Positions 1 to 11,526 of a DNA stretch of 64,000 nucleotides are shown in pieces. Source of the stretch: Oreohelix idahoensis. Taxonomy: Eukaryota; Mollusca; Gastropoda; Stylommatophora; Oreohelicidae. Each line of letters opens with the position of its first letter. Position 1 is the stretch's first letter. The stretch covers positions 1 to 64,000 of the forward strand of contig JAMPIV010017771.1 of assembly GCA_024509875.1 (NCBI GenBank). The letters run 5' to 3'. Under the pieces are notes generated by a model. It was not told where the DNA came from and made no database searches. It saw nothing but the letters and a program-made list of their open reading frames with translations. The translations under genes were made by a program, and so were the position numbers.

Positions 1-422
1 CAGTCACTAATCTATTTGTTTTCTCCTGCATATCTTGCTGTCTATGTGACAGAAGGCACAAATCATCTGCAAAGTCTATATTTTTTTATCTAGACTCTAG
101 ATCCTCCAGTTGTTTGTTAAATGTCCACTGTATTCAAGTTCTCTCTCCCTCTGCTGTCTGTCTCATAGCCCAGTCTATGTCTATGTTTTTGTTTTACTTT
201 TAAAAAATAATTTTCCATTGTAACCCCCGCGGCATTTCTCACCAGGTTTTACCGGATTGACAACAGAGCTTACTTCTCGTATAATTTTATTTACCTTTTA
301 TGCCTTTGGATTAGCTCTCTCATTCTTGTATCTACTGTTTTTATGTGCTTGTTTTTGAGAGGTAGAAATGAAGATGTACAACTTAGAAGACTTTGATGAG
401 CAATAATTGTATCCCTACACGC

Positions 423-585
423 CAGTGGCGGCTCTACATTTTGGGGGCCATGAAATTGAACTCTTGGAGGGGCCCCTTTTATTTAAAAAAGTGTTGGGGA
501 TGGGAAAGAAACGTATTTTAGATAAAACTGGACTTGGGGGGCATGAAGCTCAAGCTTCATCAGCTTCATAGTAGATCCGTCTTTG
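423..585. mobile_element. Putative hAT-like MITE (163 bp)
   Basis: The left end reads CAGTGGCGGCTCTACA and the right end, read inward, CAAAGACGGATCTACT; about 12 of 18 bases match as terminal inverted repeats. The flanking 8-mers (415-422 CTACACGC and 586-593 CAACACTC) agree at 6 of 8 bases, which fits the 8-bp target duplication of hAT transposons. The related segment at 12555-12603 lacks the 163 bp, so it acts as an empty site. There is no coding capacity. The hAT assignment rests only on TIR style and TSD length. Confidence 0.45.
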
Positions 586-875
586 CAACACTCCATGGGG
601 AACAGAAAACAAGTTTTATTTCGCCGTCCGTTTCTTTTTCCCCTAACTATTCCTTCTTTTTAGAATCTAGTTTTTTGGAGGGGGTTTTCCAATGGAAATA
701 GTAAGGCGTAGTCTCTAACAATTCACTCCCCTAAGGCAGTATACGCCATGGGACTCCCTTTACCTTTTTGTTGTAACCCCACGGCATCTCTTATTGGGTT
801 TTACTGGAATGACTCCAACTATTCCTATTAATAGCTCGCATTATTTTAAGTCATTTATATATGTATTTCGATTAG

Positions 876-880
876 CTCTC
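876..880. repeat. TE1 target-site duplication, left copy
   Basis: CTCTC directly precedes the left LTR and CTCTC (10107-10111) directly follows the right LTR. Five bp is the usual length for Ty3/gypsy integrases. The low complexity of the right flank, a CT microsatellite, limits confidence. Confidence 0.55.
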
Positions 881-1959
881 TGATGCGTGATGCCATATGA
901 TGATGGATGGTATCCGCATGTCTGGTTTTGTGTGGTGTGCAGATGTGTTCAGTCAAAACAATGTTCATACAAAAATAACAGGGCAATCCACATAGGACGT
1001 CAGTAAACTCACGACGTATAAAGTCAATGATTCTTGTAACAGCCGTTGACGTTTTTCTTCATTATTTATTGTGGACGCCACAGTGACAAAATGGTTACGC
1101 GAATATGTAGGCACATCAAACAGTCATTATCACAGCAACATTCAATACAGCAATAGACGGTAGACAGCATTACAATGATGAGTCAGATGCATGTTATATT
1201 TCAAAGTGCTGTAAATGTAGTCAGGTGAAAAACTCCATCCTTTTCTATAACAGCCAGGAGATAACCAGATGTATGAGATCAGTTCACTCTCCTTAGTTTG
1301 ACTTCAGCAAGACAGACACGTCTGCCGAAGTATAAATAATGTCCTCAAAAATATCCTCTAGATAATAAAGGTTTTTCAAACCTAGTTCATTTAACAAAGT
1401 AGCAAGTAATGGTCCTTGGAAACTGCATCAACCGATGCAGCACAATACAGCGACATGTGAGCTGGGAAAACATCTCGTGACGACGACTTTCGAAGACAGG
1501 CTATGAATCGAAATCGCTCACGACCCAAAATCGATAGAGTTAATGAAAAAGTCAATTTACCTTGCCTTCCGGAAATACACAGAAATATTATGCCTCCCGG
1601 CATGTGCAAATACACTAGAGGTATTATCTCGAATAAACGAAATATCCATAAGAGGACTCTCACATTCCTGACAGAACAAAAAATAGCGGAGATCCCCTCT
1701 TCAACGAGGCATCTCTTTCGCCATTCCAAATCGCTCACTCCACTAGTGGTGGGCGGAAACCGATCGACCAAGAAGCAAGACAAGTCATGCGCAGTCCAGC
1801 GCAAAATGACCACAGCTCAAACTTAACTGCATTCGATACCAACGCGAGAAGACAAATGCTTACCGAGAAAAGTGACTATAAATTTCAAGCAGTTGTTGCC
1901 CTTGCGTTATAAAATAGATATTGAAATAAAACGATGTTGCGAGAATTTATCACGCAACA
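881..1959 (-). repeat. TE1 3' LTR (1079 bp)
   Basis: Direct repeat of 9025-10106, with roughly a dozen to fifteen differences by eye. On the plus strand it begins TGATGCGTGATGCC and ends TTTATCACGCAACA. The ends form an imperfect inverted repeat (TGATGCGTGAT against TGTTGCGTGAT), the usual TG...CA LTR form. Open frames at 1391-1826 occur in both LTR copies and have no recognisable product. Confidence 0.95.
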
Positions 1960-2010
1960 TATCACCACCTCCCCCCGATAAAAAAAAAATGTGGAACATA
2001 TTTTTTTTTT
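1960..2010 (-). promoter_or_regulatory. TE1 polypurine tract with upstream A/T hairpin
   Basis: In element orientation an A10 run (complement of 2001-2010), an 11-base spacer containing TGTTCCACA and a T10 run (complement of 1980-1989) are followed by GGGGGGAGGTGGTGATA and then the TG of the 3' LTR. The purine run is the expected plus-strand primer for reverse transcription. The A/T runs can fold back on each other. TE2 has the same layout at 33167-33219. Confidence 0.75.
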
Positions 2011-2727
2011 CAATATCAAAGAGCATGCGATAAGCGGCTCAAAACGCACGAATTATGCGCTGATAATTAACTAAATTGCCAAACAATAGGCTAATTATAG
2101 AGTGTCTGGTGAGGATATACCTCAACAGAAAAATAAATATGTCTCAAAAAAATATTCACATCGGGGAGGTGTCACCAACACACACATCACGTTAGCATGT
2201 AAACACAATATACGTATGCAAGTTACTATAATCATCATTAAACAGCATACTCTAATATTGTCTTTAAAAATGGATGTACAAATCTGATAGGAAAATTTAA
2301 ATAGTACATTCTTTGACATGTAATGACATAAGTACATAGTAAAGTTAAACTACATGACGATCCAGAACATATGCTCTGGTATTCCGAGGGTAAGTACACA
2401 ATCTAGAACTCGTCATGCTTGATACTAGTAAGGTAAGTCCTCAGCTCAACAATGACATTCTGAGAAAGTACAAGCAATATAATGCTAATTAATAACTAAT
2501 ATGCTTCATAAGGTAAATACATTATTAATAATTGTGGCTGTTTAGTAAACTAACGGCCCTTATATTAACTACTCAGTCCTCCTCTATCATCTTAAAAAAC
2601 GAACAGAAGAAGATGACAACAAAGCACGATAGTGTGTACATATAAAGTAAGTACAGATGTGCTAATCTATTGTAGAAATATAGGTGTGTTATGACTCTGT
2701 AATATATGGAAATATAGGACAGAAGTA
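1960..2727 (-). other. TE1 3' untranslated segment
   Basis: About 770 bp between the end of RNase H and the 3' LTR. It is AT-rich, has no gene, and ends in the polypurine tract. TE2 has a segment of similar length (about 790 bp) in the same position. Confidence 0.7.
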
Positions 2728-4259
2728 TTAGTTGGAGTCATGTGGGCATCTAGACAAAATGTCAGCCATCACATTATCCGCACCACGGATAGCTCGTACC
2801 GTGAAGTGAAAAGGTTGAAGAGCTATAGCATATCGAGTGGATCTCGAACTCTTCAAATTCTTAGTCTGAATAGCTGTAAGAGCTTTCTGATCAGTCTCTA
2901 GAATGAAATGTGCGCCCAGGAGGAATCTTTGTAGTTTTAGAATTGACCAAACCATCGCTAACAACTCACGGTCTAAAACCGAGTAGTTCCTCTCTGCCGC
3001 ATTTAGTTTTCTAGAAATGTACATAACAGGATGCAGAGTATTTGCATATTCTTGCATCAGTGCTGCTCCAATCCCAGTGGATGAAGCATCACTCCGAAGA
3101 ACAAAAGTCCTATCAAGAGTAGGTAATCTTAAGATGGGAGGAGAAGAAAATATATTCTTGATTTGGTCTAGTGAGATTGGCATTCTTCAGACCAACGGAC
3201 CAGATTAGGCGAACCTTTCTTCAACAATGTTGATAGAGGTGCCATGATCGAAGATAAATTTGGAATAAATCTCCCATAAAATTGAATTAAACCTAAGAGA
3301 CTCCTAACTTGTTTCTTCGTTTTAGGAACAGAGATGTTCAGTATTTTGGAAGTATTGTGGTCTTCTGTCTTCAAGAGACCATGACCAACACGATGACCCA
3401 GGAAAGAGATTTCACCAAAACCAACAAAAGCTTTAGAAGGTTTTGCTGTCAAATTATTCTCACGTAGAGTGGACAGTAAGTCATATAACCCTAAATAGTG
3501 ATCTTCCCAGGTATCACTGAAGAGACAGATGTCATCTAAGTATGCGATGAACTCCGAACGATGTGACAGAGTTCGACGCATCATGCGAACGAAAGTGGCA
3601 GGGGCGTTCATGAGACCAAAAGGCATAACATTCCATTGAAATAGACCCCTAGGTGTAGAAAAAGCAGTAAGAGGTTTGGCATGCTCTGCTAAAGGCACTT
3701 GCCAATAACCTTTAGACAAGTCAAGTTTAGTGAAGAATCTAGAATTAGAAAGTCTAATCAGTAGATCTTCTAACAAAGGCATCGGTTCAGCGTCGAACTT
3801 TGTGACCTGATTCAATTTGCGATAATCAACGCAAATTCGTATGTTCTTATCCTTCTTCCGGACAATAACCATGGAAGAAGAATATGGTGAAGTCGATGGT
3901 TCAATTATATTTAATTGAATCATTTCATCCAATTCCTTTTCCACTTGCGACTGAAAGTGTATAGGAATAGGATACGGCCTAACCCTAATTGGATTATTGT
4001 CGGTAAGAATTATGTCATGTTCTATGACATCTGTGTGTCCAGGAATGTCAGTGAGAACATCCTGAAATGTTTGTAACATCGACGAGACTTGTCGATGTTC
4101 GTCACCAGAAAGATTAGGAGAAACAGAAACGTTTTTCCCAAGATTCCGTGGAATGTAATGGAACCACTGGAAGGGGAAGGTTGACATCAGAGAAGGTAGC
4201 TTCCTCATCCTGTATGACAGACAGGGATGAATAATGACCGTGAGGTGCAGGAGCATCAT
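2728..4259 (-). pseudogene. TE1 reverse transcriptase and RNase H (two frames)
   Basis: This is the C-terminal part of pol, copying element RNA into DNA and degrading the RNA strand. RT (4259-3168) shows LDLSKGYWQVPL, FGLMNAPATF and the catalytic YLDD box. RNase H (3183-2728) shows the first Asp in LRSDASSTGIG, the Glu in LDRELLAMVW, the Asp in ETDQKAL, and the C-terminal ADNVMADILSR. RNase H ends the polyprotein; no integrase follows, which separates it from ordinary gypsy order. Compared with TE2, the RT to RNase H junction near 3168-3183 has lost one base in a CC run, so the two domains sit in different frames. TE1 keeps the RNase H C-terminus that is frameshifted in TE2. Confidence 0.9.
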
Positions 4260-6074
4260 CCGTTGCCTGGAAAATAGGCAGCAAATAGTCCGGACGTTCG
4301 TGAAATTCCGAAAGCATGTTTATGTGGAAAGTTTTATGCTTTCCATCAATATCGACCCCACAATAGTCAACATCGGAAATCCGAGAGACTATTGCATACG
4401 AGACCTTTCCATGCAATAAGAAGTCTATTTTCCCTACTGGGGAGTAGGACGAATGCTTTGTCACCTGGACAAAGTTGTCGTAGACATCTATTCTTGTTAG
4501 CAAACTGTCTTGCCTTCTCTTTAGCAATTTCTGATGAAGCAGTTGCTAGCTACATGCCTCAATGATCTTTTGTCTAAGAGCAATGACATACTCATATGAG
4601 GATTGAGTTTCATCGCTAATATCATCGGCAGTGATGAGATCGTGTAATAAAGACATAGGGCCGCGTGGACGCGCGCCAAAGACAAGTTCGAAGGGAGAAA
4701 ATCCTGTGTGTTCATTAGGGACTTCTCTATAGGCAAAGAGAGCCGCGGGTAAAACCCTGTCCCAATCTTGAGGATGATCTTCAGTTATCTTACCAAGCAA
4801 AGTCTTGAGCGTTCTATTCAGACGCTCAACTAACCCATTAGACATAGGATGGTAGATACTACTGAGAGATCGTTCAATATGTAAGGTAGACATTACCTGG
4901 TGACATAGTGTCAGATATGAGTTGAGTGCCATGGTCTGACAATATTTCTCTGGGGAACCCCAAGCGAGAAAATATCAACCAAAGAGCATCTGCGATATCT
5001 GTAGTAGATATGCTCTTAAGAGGAATAGCCTCTGGCCAACGTGTGCACATATCGACACATGTAAGGATAAACTGATGTCCTCTGGCCGACTTGACCTTAA
5101 AAAGGGCCAATAATATCTATGGCCATTTTCTGAAACGGCCGAATAGGAATGTCAGCAGCCTGGATAGGCGCAGCATGTCGTGGTCCTCTAGATTTGACCT
5201 CCTGACATACCTTGCATGATCGGCAGTAAATACGAATGTCCTTATTGACAAAAGGCCAAAAGAAAGCCGCAAGGACTCTCGACTTCGTACGGGCAAAACC
5301 CATATGTCCAGCACATTGCGAGTCATGAGCATGTTGTAATATTTGGACTCTCATGCTCTTGGGAACAAGAATTTGCGAATGTGCCGACGTAGTCGAATCT
5401 TGTACCATACGTACAAGTACGCCGTTTCTCATTGCAATCCAAGATTTTCTATTTGTATCCTGATTCGGATCACCTTTCTTCGCAAGAACGAAGAATTTTT
5501 TTAAAGAAGGATCTTCTTCTTGCAATTTTATGAAAGAGTCACGAGTGATTACTAAGTGACTATCTTGGCTATCAACTTCATTATCACTATTCAGTGAAGT
5601 TTCGGGTGTTTGTAGAGCTTGTGCTCTTGTAACTACTGCATTTGTAGCTTGCATGTTATTATCTTCCCAAGCAGCAATCTGCTGTGGGGTACACTCCCTA
5701 ACTCCGTGAATACGACCAATAATAAGGTCCGCAATAGGATTAGGTAAGAGACAAGCATGCACATCTCCAGTAAAGAAAGGAGTGGCAATGCGAATTACAG
5801 CAGTAGGATATTTTTCTAGAGTGCCGCCAAATGTGTCACATTTAATAACCCTTCCTGTAGCACAAGATGGATCTACAAGCGATTGTCTAACACCAATAGT
5901 GGTGCATCCGGAATCGAAAAGTAGTGAGACCGGAGTATCATTAACAAGACCCTTATGTAGGATTAAAGAACCCCTCCCGTCATGCGCAACAGCAGCAGGA
6001 AGAGCGGGAAGTGGGTGACCACAACTCAAGTAGTTATGGTACCCGGTTCGAATAAAGTACTGCATTGGGGGCAT
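4114..6074 (-). pseudogene. TE1 protease and integrase (several frames)
   Basis: The protease lies at the start (6074 downward), with the active-site triplet in LFDSGCTT and a C-terminal ADLIIGRIHG. The integrase follows: an HHCC zinc domain (HDSQCAGHMG then CRSCKVCQ), the core with DIIGPF, LSDHGTQL and GLVERLNR (a DDE core), and a C-terminal domain running into the linker before RT. The frame changes near 5097 (extra T in a T run), near 4895 (extra C), near 4548 (one A lost, creating a TAG stop) and again near 4405 and 4135. Each matches a one-base length change relative to TE2. It probably encoded part of one gag-pol polyprotein, as in TE2. Confidence 0.9.
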
Positions 6075-7580
6075 TTGTTTGCTCTCTCAAAGTCAAAAGC
6101 AGAACCAGTGACAGCGTCAAAGTTTTTACTATCAACAACATGATTACAGGCTCCCTCAGTTTCCTGTTGTACAGCATTAGCCTGCTGATATCTCTTTTTT
6201 TTGTGTTGAGATCTACCCCGACTATTATTACCTCTGAAGTTATCAAAGTTATTATTATCTCTGCAGTTATTATTGTCTCTATTGTAATTGTTATCCTGGT
6301 TCGAATTCCAGTTTCCACGATTACTATCATGTTCACATTGATGCGAACATCTATTTGTTTGGTTTTGAGGTCTTCGGCAGGAATAACCTCTATTACCATA
6401 TCCTCTTTTGAAATGCCTATAATTATTAGGGTGATAGTAACGAGTACTATCAGGTTGTCTCCAATTCTTCGAAGAAGAATCACCATGAAATTGATTTCCA
6501 TGATTTTGACAGAAATTACCGCTACTCTTTCTATCAAAATTTTGTTGGAATCTACGAGCAAAGTTTTGGCCATACGGAGCTGCCGAAGCAACTGGTAAAC
6601 CTTCTTTCACCTTAGAGTTACCCATGGTTATGTGTGGGTGCGCAGTTACGTATTGGCAACAGAAATCTTCCATTTCTTTTATTGTTTTAGGTTTACGTTC
6701 ATGAAGGAAAGCAAGGAAAGACTCATTGACAGACGACATGACTTTGTCTCTAAGTATTAAGTCCATAAGTCCTTCATAAGTTTTTTTTCCGTCTTAGATA
6801 GTTCAACCCATCGTGAGAAAGTAATGCGTATTCTTGCAATAAACTCGGAGAATTCAACTCCATTTTCAGGTAACATGTTTTTAAATTGTAGACGATAGCC
6901 GTCTTCGTTAAGCTGATATTTCTTTAACAAAGCGGCCCTGACAACCTCATAATTGTTCTTGTCAGGTTCATCCACCATATTTAATATACTTAGAGCTTTA
7001 CCTGTCAGTATCCCTGATAACTGATAAACATATTTTGCTTTGTCTATGTTATGAGCTGTACATGCTTGTTCAAATCTGTCCAGATAGAACATTATGTCAT
7101 CACTGGAAGGACTAAATGTTGGTAACTTAATCTTAAAAGTATCATTATTAGCCTTACCAGAAGATGAACCCTTGTTTGAATCATTACCATTACTCATGCT
7201 CGTCAATTTCAATTTTTCCAACTCTAAAGCTAAGACCTTTTCTTCATGTTCCATTTTGCTTTCTCTTTCCTCTCATCAGACTCTCTCTGTAATCTTCTTT
7301 CCTCAGCCTGAGCCTCTTTTTTGAAGTCTTTCATTTTCAGCTTCTTTTTCAAGTCTTTTATTTTCAGCTTCTTTTTCAAGTCTTTTATTCTTTCCATTTC
7401 CATTTGGAATCTCTTTTCATCCACCTGCATCTGCAGTTTCTTTTGTTCAGCTTCCATCTGCAGTTTCTTTTGTTCAGCTTCCATTGCTTTATCATATCGA
7501 GCAGTTGCAAATTCTTCTAACTTATCACCAGTCTTGCCAAGCAATTTACCCTGCTCAATAAAGTGCTCAAATGTAGACAT
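6026..7580 (-). pseudogene. TE1 gag (three frames)
   Basis: This structural protein would coat the element RNA. The ATG at 7580 begins MSTFEHFIEQGK, which matches TE2. A charged coiled-coil of KKLQME-type repeats follows, then a capsid-like part (YLDRFEQACTAHN, LLKKYQLNEDGYR, RWVELSKTE), then an Asn/Arg/Gly-rich basic tail in 6766-6026, and a C-x2-C motif (CPQCSTLF) near the protease. Frames change near 7250 (4 instead of 5 A), near 6782 (an A run one base short) and near 6030 (a T lost). Part of the coiled coil (about 7410-7310) also appears shifted between two compensating changes. There is no CCHC zinc knuckle; RNA binding may rest on the basic tail. Confidence 0.88.
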
Positions 7581-7592
7581 GTTGTCTAACAT

Positions 7593-9024
7593 ATGAGTCC
7601 AAAACCTGAAATAATTAACTAATTTATTTCAAACCTAAGTGTAACAAGTCTTAATTAAGCACTTGTATATTCACATCACCTTATATTATCCCAGTCTCTG
7701 TGGGAAACAAGTCTCCAATCAAAGAACTTGTATATGAAATATCAACAATCAATTCTTGATCATAAGTGCACTTCTCATTCAATAGTGCACGACACTATTC
7801 ATCATTCATTTATCATCAGTGTAGTAGTAACAGTGCATTAGCATAGCCCATTAACTAATTACTATAACTGTAAACAATGACTATGTAAACACATGCAGAA
7901 TGTAAACATTGAAAATGTAAACAATACAAACAATGTAAACAATAACAATGTAAACAATAACAAAGATCAGCAACAATACAAAAACTTTCGCAGAAATCAA
8001 CTAAAAATAAAGCAGAAATTAATGAAATATCACAAAAAATGTGACGATATCTGCGATAGAATTAAACAAAATACATGACACCACAGTGTATAAACAAAAA
8101 TGTTGTATGAAACTAAATATAGACAAGAGTAGGCTAACAAATACAAACAAATCAAAACAAAACTAAAGAATGCGAAATAATAACGAAAACAATATTAAAA
8201 CATGTCATCACAGCTAACATAAATAGCAACAGAAGTCGCTTAGCAAATTCCAGTATTGGAAATTTGCAAACCTTACAGAAAACGCTCACAATAGACGACC
8301 TCTATGACGTGGCATAATCTAACGGAGACACCACCCAACCGAGAACCCGCTGAAATATAAACATATAAATATACGAATAACATATAAACATATAACATAT
8401 AGAATGAGATGATACACAGAAGACTCAGCAGAAGTATAAGGGCACAGTTTACATACAAACAGGCCACTTAACTTATAGGCTTCCAATCGTAGAACAGCAG
8501 AAAAAACGGATGTCAATCAACGTCCTAAAGAGCGAAGCTCCAACGATGATGGCACATCTGAACTGCTTCCACTGCTAACACGATGGTACAAGAGCTTCTG
8601 AAATACTGTGTGTTGAGTTGTTTCGGCACTTGACCTTCTAATCCAAAAGTAAGTTGATGGAAATCGGTACTTGGCCTTCTTCAGAAAACAACCCGTTTCA
8701 ACCGGCACTTGACCTTCACAAAAACGACAGCACTGGAACCTTGACAGCAGCAACTTGCTTGACTTGCGTAAAAGATAACAGCAGTCCGAGTTATCCGGCA
8801 ACATGTAACAACGCCGGGTACTGTCAAATTCTTGTTTCCGTCAAAAAGTTGAAATTTTGACTTTTACCGGGCAACGCCGAGTACTTTGAAAATTTTGAAG
8901 ATGTTGACTGTATTGAAGAATGTTAATTTCTTGAAGGATGCTGATGAATTCTTGTTGAAAATGAAGTGGGTAAGGGACCCCGTGTTTGCTGGTACCAGAA
9001 TCAAACCAGCTTATGGCCACCAAA
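7593..9024 (-). promoter_or_regulatory. TE1 5' leader with motif arrays
   Basis: About 1.4 kb between the 5' LTR and gag. It contains six GTAAACA cores (7870-7957), several GTGCA-containing short repeats (7765-7840), three copies of a CGGCACTTGACCTTCT-like motif (8624-8639, about 8665-8681, about 8701-8718), and two AG acceptor-like sites. One of these, TTAATTATTTCAG in element orientation (complement of about 7606-7618), lies about 25 bases before the gag ATG. The same arrangement is present in TE2. Confidence 0.7.
9005..9024 (-). promoter_or_regulatory. TE1 putative primer-binding site
   Basis: In element orientation the LTR end is followed by TT and then TGGTGGCCATAAGCTGG. A TGG start complements the CCA end of a tRNA. 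I cannot match the following bases to a specific tRNA. TE2 has TGGTGGCCA at the same position, so the site is conserved. Confidence 0.5.
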
Positions 9025-10104
9025 TGATGCGTGATGCCATATGATGATGGATGGTATCCGCATGTCTGGTTTTGTGTGGTGTGCAGATGTGTTCAGTCAA
9101 AACAATGTTCATACAAAAATAACAGGGCAATCCACATAGGACGTCAGTAAACTCACGACGTATAAAGTCAATGATTCTTGTAACAGCCGTTGACGTTTTT
9201 CTTCATTATTTATTGTGGACGCCACAGTGACAAAATGGTTACGCGAATATGTAGGCACATCAAACAGTCATTATCACAGCAACATTCAATACAGCAATAG
9301 ACGGTAGACAGCATTACAATGATGAGTCAGATGCATGTTATATTTCAAAGTGCTGTAAATGTAGTCAGGTGAAAAACTCCATCCTTTTCTATAACAGCCA
9401 GGGGATAACCAGATGTATGAGATCAGTTCACTCTCCTTAGTTTGACTTCAGCAAGACAGACACGTCTGCCGAAGTATAAATAATGTCCTCAAAAATATCC
9501 TCTAGATAATAAAGGTTTTTCAAACCTAGTTCATTTAACAAAGTAGCAAGTAATGGTCCTTGGAACCTGCATCAACCGATGCAGCACAATACAGCGACAT
9601 GTGAGCTAGAAAAACATCTCGTGACGACGACTTTCGAAGACAGGCTATGAACCAGAAATCGTTCACGACCAAAAATCGATAGAGTTAATGAAAAATGTTA
9701 ATTTACCTTGCCTTCCGGAAATACACAGAAATATTATGCCTCCCGGCATGTGCAAATACACTAGAGGTATTATCTCGAATAAACGAAATATCCATAAGAG
9801 GACTCTCACATTCCTGACAGAACAAAAAAATAGCAGAGATCCCCTCTTCAACGAGGCATCTCTTTCGCCATTCCAAATCGCTCACTCCACTAGTGGTGGG
9901 CGGAAACCGATCGACCAAGAAGCAAGACAAGTCATGCGCAGTCCAGCGCAAAATGACCACAGCTCAAACTTAACTGCATTCGATACCAACGCGAGAAGAC
10001 AAATGCTTACCGAGAAAAGTGACTATAAATTTCAAGCAGTTGTTGCCCTTGCGTTATAAAATAGATATTGAAATAAAACGATGTTGCGAGAATTTATCAC
10101 GCAA

Positions 10105-10106
<2 letters not shown>
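9025..10106 (-). repeat. TE1 5' LTR (1082 bp)
   Basis: Direct repeat of 881-1959. Differences are a few substitutions and short indels, mainly near 9588-9700. The bases just outside it are the CT microsatellite and, on the internal side, the primer-binding site. The near-identity indicates recent insertion. Confidence 0.95.

Positions 10107-10166
<60 letters not shown>
10107..10166. repeat. (CT)n microsatellite
   Basis: About 60 bp of uninterrupted CT dinucleotides, then a pyrimidine-rich run to about 10195. It begins exactly at the end of the TE1 LTR, within the presumed target duplication. Confidence 0.95.
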
Positions 10167-10169
<3 letters not shown>

Positions 10170-10535
10170 TTTCTGTCTTCCTTTCTTTTCTCTATTGTCT
10201 TCGTTTGTATGTTTACCATAGGCTATTCCTTTGTCTAGGTAAGGTCCAAATGAAGTGGACGGAGACAGTGACTTACCAACTGCCACCACTATTTAAACAC
10301 TCAAGTATTAGTAGAGGAACTGATAAATAGTTTATTCTTACCAACTCTATGCTGCCAGTGTCAAACATGGCCCCTGACCAGAAAACAGGAGAGGAAAATC
10401 ACTTCGTGTGAGATGAAAAAGGGCCATTGATATTACCAGGAGAGACAGAATGAAAAACGATGGCATCAGAAAAATTGTGTTAACTACATCCTGCATCAAA
10501 CACACAGAGAGACCGAAACTACAGGGGTTTGGCCA

Positions 10536-11240
10536 TATTATGAGATTCAAACATATGAAGAGATTCAAACATATGAAGAGATTCAAGGGGTTCAAACATA
10601 TGAAGAGATTCAAGAGTTTCAAACATATGAAGAGATTCAAAACACATAAAGAGTTTCAAGAGATTCAAACATATGAAGAGATTCAAGAGATTCAAACATA
10701 TGAAGAGATTCAAGAGATTCAAACACATGAAGAAGTTCAAGAGATTAAACATATGAAGAGATTCAAACATTTGAAGAGATTCAAGAGATTCACACATATG
10801 AAGAGATTCAAGATATTCTAACAAATGAAGAGATTCAATAGATTCAGACATGATGAGATTCAAAAGATTCAAACATATGGATTCAAGAGATTCAAACACA
10901 TTAAGAGATTCAAGTGATTCAAACATACGAAGAGATTCAAGAAATGCAAACATGAGTTTCAAGAGATTCAAACATATGAAGAGATTTAAAACATATGAAG
11001 AGATTCAACAGATTCACATATGAAGAGATTCAAACATATGAAGAGATACAAGAGATTCAAAAATATGAAGAGATTCAATTTATTGAAACATATGAAGAGA
11101 TTCAAACATACGAAGAGATTCAAACATATGAAGAGATTCAATGGATTCAAAGATATCAAGAGATTCAAGAGATTCAAACATATGAAGAGATTCGAGAGAT
11201 CCGGGCATATGAAGAGATTCAAAAGATTCAAACATATGAT
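10536..11240. repeat. Minisatellite of ATTCAAACATATGAAGAG units, array 1
   Basis: Irregular tandem units of about 18-27 bp built from ATTCAA, CATATG and GAAGAG. Most unit lengths are multiples of three, which keeps spurious frames open on both strands. I do not regard these as genes. The array resumes at 11527 after a 279-bp insertion. Confidence 0.95.
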
Positions 11241-11247
11241 GACATTC

Positions 11248-11526
11248 TTCTTCTTCTTCTTCGTCCTGAAAAGGACTATGGTTGCTTTGTGTACGTTTAC
11301 AGCGACACATCCGACTTCAGCACTGCATTTTTGGGGCCGGGTTAGCATTCTCTCTTTGATCCCTACTCACTCAGCCAGATTGCAGTGATGCAGCCTGTTT
11401 CCAGGACCACCACTTGGAGGTGGAAAAGGGTCTTGGTCAGCTCTGGTTCGCTGACACTGGCGCAAGCAGTCTAGCTATGGGTCGCTAACTGCATACCTCA
11501 CTGTTGACGCATCTTAGGTCCCTGAA
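11248..11526 (-). mobile_element. Retroposon-like insertion with (GAA)n tail
   Basis: A 279-bp non-repetitive segment interrupts the minisatellite. It is bounded by GACATTC at 11241-11247 and 11527-11533, a 7-bp candidate target duplication. On the minus strand it ends in a (GAA)n run (complement of 11248-11262), as LINE or SINE 3' ends do. Identity is unknown and there is no long frame of its own. Confidence 0.55.

Larger units (their letters stand above)
1..880. other. Non-genic flank with degenerate repeats
   Basis: No gene is seen. Two diverged copies of one segment lie at about 218-325 and 765-880. Both contain a GTAACCCC-CGGCAT core and end in TTAGCTCTCT, and TE1 is inserted at the CTCTC of the second copy. 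A short segment at about 397-613 resembles 12555-12603 and is interrupted by the putative MITE at 423-585. Confidence 0.5.
881..10106 (-). mobile_element. TE1: Gmr1-like Ty3/gypsy-type LTR retrotransposon, coding region broken
   Basis: This is a complete LTR element of about 9.2 kb on the minus strand. It has two nearly identical LTRs (881-1959 and 9025-10106), a leader (7593-9024), gag (about 7580-6026), protease and integrase (about 6074-4114), reverse transcriptase and RNase H (about 4259-2728), a 3' untranslated part and a polypurine tract. The 5-bp flanks CTCTC (876-880 and 10107-10111) match as a target duplication, although the right flank is a CT microsatellite, so this is weak evidence. 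Integrase precedes RT, as in Gmr1-like elements. The coding region is split by about ten one-base length changes. Clear protein similarity to TE2 along its whole length shows one family. No env-like gene is present. Confidence 0.95.
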
